A stretch of 36,676 bases of DNA from Tyzzerella sp. (lineage in GTDB: Bacteria > Bacillota > Clostridia > Lachnospirales > Lachnospiraceae), in assembly GCA_017416155.1 (NCBI GenBank), contig JAFQDE010000010.1, positions 65,476 to 102,151 on the forward strand, written 5' to 3'. The notes under the pieces were generated by a model. It saw only the letters and a list, made by a program, of their open reading frames with translations, was not told where the DNA came from and did not search any database. Of this stretch, positions 25,606 to 34,075 are shown piece by piece. Made by a program: the position numbers and the translations under genes. The stretch's first letter is position 1; each line of letters starts with the position of its first letter.

Positions 25606-26424
25606 TTAGCGGAAATAGTGGTCACCCAGTTTATAACCTTTCGTACTAACTCTTCCCGTATTAAAGAACAACGCATTTCCAACCGGATTTGCACCGTTCA
25701 TTGCATCCCTTGCAGCTTCATAACATGAAGCAGGAATACGATTGCTATTTAAGACTCTAGCAAGTTTTCCGTTCCTTGCAGGCGTAAACTGACCTCTCTG
25801 ATAAATAACACCTTCCAATGTGTTTGGAAAACGTTTACTTGCGATACGATTCATTACTACCGCACCAACGGCAACTTTTCCATCATACGGCTGATTACCT
25901 GCCTCACAATAAATCAACGCTGCCAACAATCTTACGTCAGCTTCTTTTTGCTGTGCCTTAATTGCTTCCATCGTCTGTGCATCCCTTGTTCCTGCTGCAC
26001 ATGTTGTCTTTGCTCTTTCCACAGCTGCACTTCCAAACAAAAGTGATTCACGTTTTACATAACCCGTAACAGAACCAGAAGAAATTTTACACCATTCAGA
26101 GCTTTCTTCTTCTACAGTAACAACTGTATTCTTGTACATCTTACCAATCACAGTACCATTTGCTTCTGCGTAAATATCAGCAGTTGAGTCAGTATTTGCC
26201 AAAGCTTTTCCGTACCATTCCTGGGTGTCTACCGCAACACTTGCCATTGCAGAAATCTGTTCTAACGCTGCTGCAAGCGGTCCTACATTAATCTCATAGT
26301 TGATAGTTTCAATTGCCTGAGTCTCAGATTGTGGAGCAGCGGCAAATGCTTGAAATTCTGATGTGAACAAAATACATCCAGCAAGCAAGAGACCAACGTA
26401 CACTCTCTTTTTCCCAAAAAACAT
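25606..26424 (-). CDS. Cell-wall hydrolase, SleB-like (Hydrolase_2) with SH3 domain
   Basis: A 272-residue exported protein. A signal peptide (about 1-29, ending AFAA) is followed by a bacterial SH3-like domain (about 75-130: TADIYAEANGTVIGKMYKNT, WCKISSGSVTGYVKRESL) and a C-terminal SleB/CwlJ-type hydrolase domain (about 163-272) with catalytic Glu174 in LIYCEAGNQPYDGKVAVGAV. It probably cleaves peptidoglycan as a lytic transglycosylase during growth or germination. Its own promoter and a WalR-like box lie upstream. Confidence 0.88.
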   Translation of the reverse strand: MFFGKKRVYVGLLLAGCILFTSEFQAFAAAPQSETQAIETINYEINVGPLAAALEQISAMASVAVDTQEWYGKALANTDSTADIYAEANGTVIGKMYKNTVVTVEEESSEWCKISSGSVTGYVKRESLLFGSAAVERAKTTCAAGTRDAQTMEAIKAQQKEADVRLLAALIYCEAGNQPYDGKVAVGAVVMNRIASKRFPNTLEGVIYQRGQFTPARNGKLARVLNSNRIPASCYEAARDAMNGANPVGNALFFNTGRVSTKGYKLGDHYFR

Positions 26425-26507
26425 AATAACCTCCTAATTTTGTAACAACTTGTTGACATGTTTCTATTACATTACTATGCCCAATTTACTCATTTTTATT
26501 ACAAATT

Positions 26508-26571
26508 GTTACGCAATTGTTACAAACATTGCAACTTTTGGCATGTTATCATGTTTTTTTTTGTGTGTCAA
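26508..26571 (-). promoter_or_regulatory. Promoter and WalR-like box upstream of the cell-wall hydrolase
   Basis: TTGACA (26571-26566) and TAACAT (26548-26543) with a 17-base spacer. Downstream, TGTAAC-N5-CGTAAC (26524-26508) is one base from the WalR consensus TGTWAH-N5-TGTWAH, and a third TGTAAT follows after four bases. WalR controls cell-wall hydrolase genes in Bacillus, which fits the gene that follows. If this promoter is used, the box lies just after the start point, the repressing position. Confidence 0.5.
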
Positions 26572-26607
26572 CCCTAAAATTGTATTTTTTTGAGTACAAT
26601 TTCAGGA

Positions 26608-27393
26608 TTACTGCCTTCTTTGTCTCGCAACTTCAAACATAAATACAGACGCTGCAATCGCTGCATTTAAGGATTCTACCTGGCCTTCCATCGGAATTCT
26701 CACCCAAATATCTGCCTTGTTTGACACCTCATCTCGAAGTCCATTGCCTTCATTTCCAATTAAAATTGCCGTTCCTGTTCGGTAGTCTTCTTTATCATAA
26801 GAATTCTGACCATCCAGATGTGCAGCATAAGACTGAATTCCTTTTTCTTTAAATATTTCCAATAATTTGACAGTATCTTCTATATATATAGTAGGCATGC
26901 GATAAATAGATCCCATCGTGGAACGAATCGTCTTTGGATTATAGATATCCACACAATCCTTACTCATAAAAACGGCATCCACTCCGGCTCCTTCAGCCGT
27001 TCGCACAATCGTTCCAAGATTACCCGGATCCTGCAGATTATCCAAAACAATAAAGTGTGGATTTTTTATGTTAAGAAGAGTATTTAAATCATATTTTTTT
27101 TGCTTTACAATACATAAAATTCCTTGCGGTGTCTGAGTATCTGAAACATGGTTAAACACGCTGTCTGACAGAATTTCAAGTGTTAATTTATCCCAATCCA
27201 ATTCGTGTTTCTTCTTATTATAGAGCGTCTCTGAAACATACACCTTTTCCATGCGCTCTTGTGGCACTTCTACAAACATTCGAAGTCCTTCTACCACAAA
27301 GACACCTTCTTCATTTCGCGCCTTACTTTTCCTCTGCAGTTGAAGCAAACGCTTCACCTGCGGATTGCTTGTACTTGTTATCAATTTTCTCAT
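26608..27393 (-). CDS. TrmH (SpoU) family RNA 2'-O-methyltransferase
   Basis: A 261-residue SPOUT methyltransferase. The N-terminal substrate-binding domain starts ITSTSNPQVKRLLQLQRKSKAR. The SpoU motifs follow: VLDNLQDPGNLGTIVRTAEG (motif 1), ILIGNEGNGLRDEV (motif 2) and IPMEGQVESLNAAIAASV (motif 3, knot). It methylates a ribose in rRNA or tRNA; the site is unknown. The ATG at 27393 is the usual start for the family though GAGGG is very close to it; a TTG three codons later has better spacing. It begins 17 bases after the response regulator stop and is probably in that operon. Confidence 0.87.
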   Translation of the reverse strand: MRKLITSTSNPQVKRLLQLQRKSKARNEEGVFVVEGLRMFVEVPQERMEKVYVSETLYNKKKHELDWDKLTLEILSDSVFNHVSDTQTPQGILCIVKQKKYDLNTLLNIKNPHFIVLDNLQDPGNLGTIVRTAEGAGVDAVFMSKDCVDIYNPKTIRSTMGSIYRMPTIYIEDTVKLLEIFKEKGIQSYAAHLDGQNSYDKEDYRTGTAILIGNEGNGLRDEVSNKADIWVRIPMEGQVESLNAAIAASVFMFEVARQRRQ

Positions 27394-27409
27394 TCCCTCT
27401 GCTCGTAAA

Positions 27410-28099
27410 CTATACTTTAAATCTGTAACCAACACCCCAGATTGTCTCTATATACTGTGGTTTTGAAGTATCAAACTCTATCTTCTCGCGAATCTTTTTA
27501 ATATGAACTGTTACTGTCGCAATATCGCCGATAGATTCCATATCCCATATTTCACTAAAAAGCTCATCCTTAGTATACACGTGATTTGGATGGGATGCAA
27601 GGAAAGTTAGTAAATCAAATTCTTTCGTTGTAAACGATTTTTCTTCTCCATTAATCCAAACACGCCTTGCAGTAATGTCAATCTTGATTCCTCGAATCTC
27701 AATGACTTTGTTTTCTTCTACGGCACTTCCTACCAAACGCTCATATCTCGCCAAATGTGCTTTCACACGTGCCACCAATTCACTTGGGCTAAATGGTTTC
27801 GTCATATAATCATCTGCTCCAAGCCCCAAACCTCTGATTTTATCAATATCATCTTTCTTTGCGGAAACCATAATGATTGGCGTATTTTTCTTTGCACGGA
27901 CTTGGCGACATATTTCAAATCCATCAACCTCCGGAAGCATTAAGTCTAAAATGATAAGATCATATTCTTCGGATAAGGATTTTTCTAATCCTGCCTGTCC
28001 ATCACTCGCAACCTCCACATTAAATCCACTGAGTTCCAAATAATCGCGCTCTAAATCTGCAATTGTACTTTCATCTTCTACAATTAAAATCTTACTCAT
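27410..28099 (-). CDS. OmpR-family response regulator
   Basis: A 229-residue two-component response regulator: receiver domain (1-120) with Glu9-Asp10 type acidic pocket, phospho-acceptor Asp52 in IILDLMLPEVDG, Lys in YMTKPFSPSEL, and a C-terminal winged helix (about 130-229) ending VTVHIKKIREKIE and WGVGYRFKV. Its start overlaps the histidine kinase stop by 8 bases when read on the minus strand, so kinase and regulator are cotranslated, with the kinase first. Target genes cannot be read from the protein. Confidence 0.93.
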   Translation of the reverse strand: MSKILIVEDESTIADLERDYLELSGFNVEVASDGQAGLEKSLSEEYDLIILDLMLPEVDGFEICRQVRAKKNTPIIMVSAKKDDIDKIRGLGLGADDYMTKPFSPSELVARVKAHLARYERLVGSAVEENKVIEIRGIKIDITARRVWINGEEKSFTTKEFDLLTFLASHPNHVYTKDELFSEIWDMESIGDIATVTVHIKKIREKIEFDTSKPQYIETIWGVGYRFKV

Positions 28100-29582
28100 T
28101 TACCGGTACCTCCTGATATTTTCTTATCACAAAATACATAATTGTTCCTGTTCCCTCTTTACTAGTAGCCCATATCTTACCACCATGCTCTTCAATAATC
28201 TTCTTTACGATTGAAAGACCAATACCACTTCCACCAGTTGCGGAATTTCTGGATGCATCTGTGCGATAGAAACGTTCAAAGATATATGGCAACTCTTTTG
28301 CACCAATTCCTTTGCCGTTATCCTCAATCTCTACTTGAACAAAATCACCGACATCCTTCACACGGAGGTGAATCTGCTTTTTCGATTTGTTCATATATTT
28401 TGCAGAGTTGGATACAATGTTGTTAATGACACGTTTCAACTGTTCTGCATCCGCAATAATTTTCACATCACGATTTACATAATTAAGATAATCAAACTTA
28501 ATACCTCTAGCCTCAATATCAATTTTCAAATCTTCTGCGCAATCATCGAAATAATCATTTACAGAAATCGTACTAAAATTATATGGAATACGGTTGGCAT
28601 CAATCTTGGAGTAAAGCGTTAACTCATTGATTAAGTTATCCATATCATTTGCCTTGTTATAAATGGTACGGATGTAGCGGTCCATTTTCTCAGGTGTATC
28701 TGCAACTCCATCCATAATTCCTTCCACATATCCCTTGATAGCTGTGATCGGTGTCTTGAGGTCATGTGAAATATTACTGATAAGTTCTTTGCTTCGCTTG
28801 TCGTACTCCACCTTCTCGCTGGAAGTCTCTTTGAGACGCAGACGCATTTCCTCAAAATCCCGACAGAGTTGCCCGATTTCATCATCAGTCTCTACCTCTA
28901 ACTCAAAATCTAGGTTTCCCTCCTTGATATTCTGTGTCGCAATTTTCATCTGCCCAAGAGGTATCGCAACGCCTCGATAAATCCAGATAATCATGATTCC
29001 TGCCGTCAAAGCTAAAATCAATACGATAGAAACCAGCATATTACTAATATATTCGCGCACCTCCGGTATCGCGTCATTTACATTGGTGACAATGTAGGCA
29101 CTTCCCTCTTGCCCATTCGGATAGAGAAAATCAATTTGCTTGATAAGTGCCTGAATATCGCCTCCGACATACACTCCATTTTCCGAAGAAGATTCCTTTG
29201 TACCGTACTCAGGAAGAACATTGACAATATCCTGTGAGATGTTTTCGCCTTGATACTCAATCTCACCGTCGCGGCGTGTAATCAAATATGCATTCATCAT
29301 CTCTAATTCTTTATTAATTTCTTCTAAATATGCATCCTCTTCCATTTGAGAAGTATCCCTATTCGCTGTGATGGACAGCTGATGAAATACTGGTTCCGTA
29401 ACTTGATTCAACGCACTGATTGGATTAGTTATAATTGTGTAGTCCGCTCCCGTGATGCCATAGTTGCGCTCGATAGAACGAATCTGCATTTGCCCGAAAA
29501 CGGTAATAACCATCAATGAGAGTATCAGCGGGAGTATCATTACCGTTACAAAGCCCATGATTAATCGTGTTTTTAACTTCAT
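28092..29582 (-). CDS. Sensor histidine kinase with HAMP domain
   Basis: A 496-residue membrane sensor kinase. Membrane helix 1 is about 9-30 and helix 2 about 180-201; the 150-residue region between them is outside the cell and is the likely sensor. A HAMP domain follows (about 202-255), then the H-box ISHDLKTPITAIKG with His273, and the ATPase domain with N-box VINNIVSNSAKYM, DNGKGIG and GGSGIGLSIV. The response regulator gene follows with overlap. No recognisable ligand domain is seen outside. Confidence 0.92.
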   Translation of the reverse strand: MKLKTRLIMGFVTVMILPLILSLMVITVFGQMQIRSIERNYGITGADYTIITNPISALNQVTEPVFHQLSITANRDTSQMEEDAYLEEINKELEMMNAYLITRRDGEIEYQGENISQDIVNVLPEYGTKESSSENGVYVGGDIQALIKQIDFLYPNGQEGSAYIVTNVNDAIPEVREYISNMLVSIVLILALTAGIMIIWIYRGVAIPLGQMKIATQNIKEGNLDFELEVETDDEIGQLCRDFEEMRLRLKETSSEKVEYDKRSKELISNISHDLKTPITAIKGYVEGIMDGVADTPEKMDRYIRTIYNKANDMDNLINELTLYSKIDANRIPYNFSTISVNDYFDDCAEDLKIDIEARGIKFDYLNYVNRDVKIIADAEQLKRVINNIVSNSAKYMNKSKKQIHLRVKDVGDFVQVEIEDNGKGIGAKELPYIFERFYRTDASRNSATGGSGIGLSIVKKIIEEHGGKIWATSKEGTGTIMYFVIRKYQEVPVNE

Positions 29583-29694
29583 ATATCCACACCTTTATTT
29601 CCAATAGTTATGTGTATTATAACATGTAGACAAACACATTACACCAAACCAAATGGAAATATTTATAAAGTTTTTCTAAAAAGATACTACGAAA

Positions 29695-29722
29695 GGCTCT
29701 GCAACATCACTGTCGCAGAGCC
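29695..29722 (-). terminator. Hairpin after metK
   Basis: GGCTCTGC / GCAGAGCC, 8 base pairs with a 12-base loop, followed by TTTCG on the minus strand. It lies 15 bases after the metK stop codon; a moderate terminator. Confidence 0.6.
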
Positions 29723-29736
29723 TCTGCCCTTTCTTC

Positions 29737-30924
29737 TTATAAATAAGATTTCATAACATCTACTTTGTCTAATTTTTCCCAAGGTAAATCTAAATCATTG
29801 CGACCAAAGTGTCCATAAGCTGCTGTCTGCTTGTAGATTGGACGTCGAAGATCTAACATCTTGATGATGCCTGCTGGCCTTAAATCAAAGTTCTCTCTAA
29901 CGATGTCCACTAACTTCTCTTCTGACAATTTACCTGTACCAAATGTATCAATCATAATAGATGTTGGCTGCGCTACACCAATTGCGTAAGACAACTGAAT
30001 TTCACACTTATCAGCCAAACCTGCTGCAACGATATTCTTTGCAACATAGCGAGCCGCATAAGCTGCTGAACGGTCAACCTTCGTGCAATCTTTACCAGAG
30101 AAAGCCCCGCCGCCGTGACGAGCCATTCCACCGTAAGTATCAACGATAATCTTACGTCCTGTAAGACCACTGTCTCCATTCGGTCCGCCAATTACGAAAC
30201 GTCCCGTTGGGTTGATGAAAAATTTAGTATTCTCATCTACCATTTCTGACGGAAGAATCTCGTCAAATACGTGTTTCTTGATATCTTCATGAATCTGTTC
30301 CTGTGTCACGTCCGGATCATGCTGTGTCGAAAGAACAACTGCATCCAGTCTCTCTGGAACACCATTCTCATCGTACTCTACTGTAACCTGTGTCTTCCCA
30401 TCCGGACGAAGATATGGAAGTGTGCCATTCTTACGAACTTCTGTAAGACGAAGCGCCAATTTATGTGCCAAAGAAATCGGATATGGCATATACTCTTCTG
30501 TCTCATTTGATGCGTAACCAAACATCATACCCTGGTCACCTGCACCGATTGCCTCAAGTTCCTCGTCAGACATCTTATTTTCTTTGGCTTCTAACGCCTT
30601 GTTAACCCCCATAGCAATATCTGATGATTGCTCGTCAATGGCTGTAATAACTCCACATGTATGCGCATCAAAACCAAATTTTGCACGATTGTATCCGATT
30701 GCATCAACTGTCTCTCTTACAATCTTTTGAATATCTACATAGGCACTAGTTGTAATCTCACCCATAACTAACACAAGACCTGTTGTAACTGCTGTCTCAC
30801 AGGCAACACGACTCATTGGGTCCTGTTCTAACAATGCATCTAACACTGCATCCGAAATCTGGTCACAAATTTTATCCGGATGACCTTCTGTTACTGATTC
30901 CGAAGTAAATAATAATCTTTCCAT
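29737..30924 (-). CDS. metK: S-adenosylmethionine synthetase
   Basis: A 395-residue methionine adenosyltransferase that makes S-adenosylmethionine from methionine and ATP. It begins [26 protein letters not shown] and contains the hexapeptide GAGDQG (near 126), the P-loop-like [19 protein letters not shown] and [11 protein letters not shown]. Length and motifs are normal. AGAAAGGAA precedes the ATG. The short leader (under 60 bases) has no SAM riboswitch. Confidence 0.97.
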   Translation of the reverse strand: MERLLFTSESVTEGHPDKICDQISDAVLDALLEQDPMSRVACETAVTTGLVLVMGEITTSAYVDIQKIVRETVDAIGYNRAKFGFDAHTCGVITAIDEQSSDIAMGVNKALEAKENKMSDEELEAIGAGDQGMMFGYASNETEEYMPYPISLAHKLALRLTEVRKNGTLPYLRPDGKTQVTVEYDENGVPERLDAVVLSTQHDPDVTQEQIHEDIKKHVFDEILPSEMVDENTKFFINPTGRFVIGGPNGDSGLTGRKIIVDTYGGMARHGGGAFSGKDCTKVDRSAAYAARYVAKNIVAAGLADKCEIQLSYAIGVAQPTSIMIDTFGTGKLSEEKLVDIVRENFDLRPAGIIKMLDLRRPIYKQTAAYGHFGRNDLDLPWEKLDKVDVMKSYL

Positions 30925-30954
30925 CTCATTCGTTCCTTTCTGTATCTAACTTAT

Positions 30955-30982
30955 CTTATACTATAAAACCTGTTAACGTCAA
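30955..30982 (-). promoter_or_regulatory. Promoter for metK
   Basis: TTGACG (30982-30977) and TATAAG (30960-30955) with a 16-base spacer, about 30 bases before the metK start. Confidence 0.6.
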
Positions 30983-31000
30983 GGTGTATTTTCAATACCT

Positions 31001-31774
31001 TTATTTCCCTTTGTATGGTGCATCTGCAGGATAGCCTCCAACAATCTTCTGCATTGCTCTCTGCAACGCATCTCTGGAATTTTTCCAATCTTCTTCTTTA
31101 TAACGATAATCGAACTTCTTCTCCAACCAATCAACCTCTTCCAACACACGTTGCAGATTAGCTTCCATTTGCGGAAATAAGATATCCCTAAGACCTTTCT
31201 GTTCCTTATCGCTCAGATACAACGGCGCCGCATCCAAAATATCCGCCAAATGATGCAGACAAAGACCTTTCCCTTTCTTCACTAACTCTAAAAATTCTTT
31301 GTCACCCTTTTTATATAAGTAGAAAAATGTTGCTATGTATCGCTCGTAGTTGCGCTTGATATGGTCGCAAATATAACACGACTCCTCTTGCTCACGAATC
31401 CATCGACTCACATTATTATTCGCTTTCGACTTATCCATGTCCTTGGATAGTTTGTCAATCATTCCCACTTTAGCCAAACTCGAATAATGCTTTATTTCTT
31501 TTTTCATTTCTTTTAAAAGTAACTGCAGTCTTGTATCTACAATAAGTGCATTCGCCAAGGTCTCCCCATATGCAAACATCTTCTGATAATGTTCCCTACA
31601 AAAGCCAATCTTGTCCGTCTCTGCGCGAACATGGTCTTGCATATAAGAAGCCTGTGGCCCTAATACAAAATCAAGTGCATTCTGCTCAACATCTCTTTCA
31701 ATATAGCAGAATGGGCACTCATCCTCGGCGCAGAATGCGTCCATTAATGGAATTGTATATAGTTGTTCTTTCAT
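31001..31774 (-). CDS. Cysteine-rich conserved protein, DUF6062-like
   Basis: A 257-residue soluble protein with paired cysteines and histidines: CPFC (20-23), GFCREHY (Cys59, His62), CYICDH and LCLHH. Together they could hold one or two metal ions. The start MKEQLYTIPLMDAF is placed at 31774 because GGAGGG lies 7 bases upstream; the frame extends to 31825 without a site. I recall this pattern as DUF6062, common in Lachnospiraceae, without a known function. It stands between metK and a short open frame on the same strand. Confidence 0.75.
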   Translation of the reverse strand: MKEQLYTIPLMDAFCAEDECPFCYIERDVEQNALDFVLGPQASYMQDHVRAETDKIGFCREHYQKMFAYGETLANALIVDTRLQLLLKEMKKEIKHYSSLAKVGMIDKLSKDMDKSKANNNVSRWIREQEESCYICDHIKRNYERYIATFFYLYKKGDKEFLELVKKGKGLCLHHLADILDAAPLYLSDKEQKGLRDILFPQMEANLQRVLEEVDWLEKKFDYRYKEEDWKNSRDALQRAMQKIVGGYPADAPYKGK

Positions 31775-31809
31775 GTGTATTCCCTCCGAGATTTTCTTTG
31801 AATTCAAGT

Positions 31810-31962
31810 TTAATAGAATCTCCATGTTTTTTCAACTAACTGACCATCTATTTTTAAATAACTGTGATATTTCCCATCGAAACTAACCTCTATTGAATGT
31901 CCGTCAATATGCGCTTCAAGCGAGTGGGAAAACTCAACCAATGCCTCTATTTCATCATACAC
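31810..31962 (-). CDS. Possible small protein or gene remnant (50 residues)
   Basis: A GTG-started frame of 50 residues beginning MYDEIEALVEFSHSLE and ending in a beta-like stretch SYLKIDGQLVEKTWRF. The composition looks coding (alternating strands, acidic N terminus), but the ribosome site (AAGG four bases before GTG) is weak and a stop lies just before the GTG. Upstream on the same strand (about 32015-32095) another frame reads SSHYHKEEFELLKTEF before stopping, so this could be the end of a decayed gene. I do not recognise a family. Apart from these fragments, 31963-32103 holds nothing I can name. Confidence 0.3.
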   Translation of the reverse strand: MYDEIEALVEFSHSLEAHIDGHSIEVSFDGKYHSYLKIDGQLVEKTWRFY

Positions 31963-32103
31963 TTAACCTTATTAAGTTTATTCTAACGGTTCTGGCATTA
32001 TAAATCAATAAAACCAGTCTTCACCACCTCATGTTTTGTAACATTTTGTTAAATTCGGTTTTCAAAAGTTCAAATTCCTCTTTGTGATAATGTGAGCTTT
32101 TAT

Positions 32104-32832
32104 CTACTTTTCTATTGTACCGGTAGTAACATACTCCCTCAACAATTTTATTTGTTGTTCTGACACTTGACTAAATGATGTAGTTTGAGGAATTTCATTA
32201 AAAACAGCACGATATATCATATGTGCGCCTACATAGCCCGCAAGAGGAGTACTATGTTGATGTTGATCATCAATACAAAATTCGTAATAATCAATTCCTC
32301 TTATGATTAGTATGTTGATTTCCTTTTTCCAGTCGATTAGTACGGCATTGGGATACATAGTAGCAGCATCTTTAATCAGCGAAATATCTTCATTATGTGC
32401 CGGAAAAATAGCAATCTTTGTGTTAGAATACTCACAGGCATCAACAATCTTTTCCAGTTCTACAACATCACTATAACTATAGAGCCCGCATATAAATACA
32501 ACTGAATAGTCACCCCTACGAATATTTTGCAACATATAATCATCTTGGGCATATGTCGCCACACTGGCATATCCTCTTGAATGCGCTTCTACGAACAAAT
32601 CCGAGCCACACATAGTCTGCAATATATCGCCTACATTTGACGTGTTTATAAAACTGTTGCCTAAAATCAAAACCGTGTTCCGGTTATCCTGGATTGGCAG
32701 CACTCCCATATAGCTCGCTTCCGGTGACGCATCTGCTAATGTTTCCGACTCAGAGTCGGTATTATCATTTTTGCATGCCCACATTGTAAATACTATAAAA
32801 ACACATAAGAAAACTAATAATATTTTTTTCAT
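32104..32832 (-). CDS. Lipoprotein, SGNH/GDSL-like hydrolase
   Basis: A 242-residue probable lipoprotein. The signal peptide ends with Cys20 (MWAC, a non-standard lipobox with Trp at -2). After an acidic linker comes LILGNSF (Ser60 in the GDS-like block I position) and, near the C terminus, IDDQHQHSTPLAGYVGAHMIY (Asp188/His191 or His193), the expected catalytic Asp-His block V of SGNH esterases. It would act outside the membrane on an ester, perhaps of cell-wall polymer. The ATG at 32832 follows GAGGTGG. It follows the zinc-ribbon gene by about 90 bases. Confidence 0.65.
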   Translation of the reverse strand: MKKILLVFLCVFIVFTMWACKNDNTDSESETLADASPEASYMGVLPIQDNRNTVLILGNSFINTSNVGDILQTMCGSDLFVEAHSRGYASVATYAQDDYMLQNIRRGDYSVVFICGLYSYSDVVELEKIVDACEYSNTKIAIFPAHNEDISLIKDAATMYPNAVLIDWKKEINILIIRGIDYYEFCIDDQHQHSTPLAGYVGAHMIYRAVFNEIPQTTSFSQVSEQQIKLLREYVTTGTIEK

Positions 32833-32918
32833 AATAACCACCTCTTATCGTAATTTTACCATTAAGAATTAAACCATGAAAGATGTACACAGAAGTGACT
32901 AATCTTTTTTGCATCGTA

Positions 32919-33755
32919 TTATTTAAATATACGAGACGTAAGTGTTTGATTTGAATCGTCATGTTCAAAAATCACTTGTATCCCTGTAACATCAGGCGAA
33001 TATTCCTTATAAAGCGCAAGTTGGGAATTGAAGAACTCTACATTATCATCAAGATATTTCTCGAATTTTGCTTTTGCACCGGACACGTCCGCAAAATCAA
33101 ACCGAATCCGATAGGTATATATCATAACCTTATCTATATTACCACCCACTTCTAAAATATAATCACCATTAAATTGTTTATTATAATCAGAAACTATTCC
33201 GTCCATCTCAGAAGTTAAGAATATGAACGACAGTGGTCTGCACCAATCTCTGCAATGTTCAAGACCTTCTGTTGCATCGTAAAAAGTTGGCAGAGCAATA
33301 TCTTCTGTTTTGACACCACTGGTTGTGTTTTGCGGTATTTGCTTAATTGGCTTTTGTTCTTGCGGTTTGGATGTAGTAGCATCCTCTGATTCCGGCGTTG
33401 CCGAGTGATTACTCAGCTTGTCATCAGAGGATTCCGGTTTCGAGTCTGTAATTTCATTCTTGGAACTATCTAATTCTGAATTACTTTGTACAGCACCATC
33501 ATTGTCATTTGATTCATTTGATGAACTGTTTTGACTAACATCAGGCAACGCAGATTTTGATTCTTCATCCTTATGATCCTTTTTTGTAAATCCGATAACT
33601 ATTTCAACAATAGCAATTATTAAAACAGATGAAACCAATATAACGATACATTTGTTTAAAGCGGATAATGGGGCGCGCGTACCACAAAAAGGACAACGGG
33701 GCAACTCGTTACTGTATTTCTCATTACAATTTTTACAAATTATCCTTTTACTCAT
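32919..33755 (-). CDS. Zinc-ribbon membrane protein of unknown function
   Basis: A 278-residue protein with four cysteines at the N terminus (7, 10, 21, 24; CKNC and CPFC) forming a cytoplasmic zinc ribbon, a membrane helix (36-55), a long Ser/Asn/Asp/Glu-rich linker (about 57-150) and a folded outer domain (about 155-278, EGLEHCRDWCRPLSFIF and strands near DYILEVGGNIDKVMIYTY). The ATG at 33755 follows AGAGGAT; an upstream ATG at 33764 is too close to it. Domain order resembles Gram-positive zinc_ribbon_2 membrane proteins. No function is known. Confidence 0.7.
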   Translation of the reverse strand: MSKRIICKNCNEKYSNELPRCPFCGTRAPLSALNKCIVILVSSVLIIAIVEIVIGFTKKDHKDEESKSALPDVSQNSSSNESNDNDGAVQSNSELDSSKNEITDSKPESSDDKLSNHSATPESEDATTSKPQEQKPIKQIPQNTTSGVKTEDIALPTFYDATEGLEHCRDWCRPLSFIFLTSEMDGIVSDYNKQFNGDYILEVGGNIDKVMIYTYRIRFDFADVSGAKAKFEKYLDDNVEFFNSQLALYKEYSPDVTGIQVIFEHDDSNQTLTSRIFK

Positions 33756-33850
33756 TTCATTCATCCTCTACTGTAATTGGATTTGTTTGGTAAATTATAC
33801 TATAACACAATCAATCTCGAAAAGAAAGAAATGTTACTGTTTCACAACAA

Positions 33851-33885
33851 AAAAACAGCACAGTCGATTTGACCATACTGTTTTT
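33851..33885 (-). terminator. Terminator after first tRNA-Cys
   Basis: AAAAACAG / CTGTTTTT stem with a 19-base loop, then TTTT on the minus strand, directly after the tRNA 3' end. Confidence 0.65.
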
Positions 33886-33887
33886 GA

Positions 33888-33958
33888 AGGCGCCAACCAG
33901 ATTTGAACTGGTGATAGAGGTGTTGCAGACCTTTGCCTTACCACTTGGCTATGGCGCC
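33888..33958 (-). tRNA. tRNA-Cys (GCA), copy 1
   Basis: A 71-base cloverleaf on the minus strand: acceptor GGCGCC / GGCGCC, D arm AGCCAAGTGGTAAGGC, anticodon loop CTGCAAC giving GCA, T arm ACCAGTTCAAATCTGGT, discriminator U as expected for tRNA-Cys. CCA is not encoded. A second identical copy lies 875 bases away. Confidence 0.97.
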
Positions 33959-33963
33959 ATATT

Positions 33964-34024
33964 AACTATATTGCAGTTTATTCTGCGAATATAGTTATTA
34001 TAACAAAATTGTCATTTTTGTCAA
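33964..34024 (-). promoter_or_regulatory. Promoter of tRNA-Cys copy 1 with inverted repeat over the start point
   Basis: TTGACA (34024-34019) and TATAAT (34002-33997), spacer 16. Directly after the -10 box an inverted repeat (33964-33996: AACTATATTGCAG / CTGC-g-AATATAGTT) spans the likely start site. Confidence 0.7.
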
Positions 34025-34075
34025 TCCTTTATTAAAGAAGTTACAGAATCCATCAACAACTTCTACTTACTAATT

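Noticed and set aside
26577-26602. Hairpin AAATTGTA / TACAATTT after the TrmH-family gene as a terminator
   Set aside because: No U-run follows on the minus strand and the stem is A/T-only; it may be weak but I could not support it.
30925-31000. Possible SAM riboswitch before metK
   Set aside because: The leader is too short and lacks the SAM-I or SAM-II core; only a simple promoter is present.
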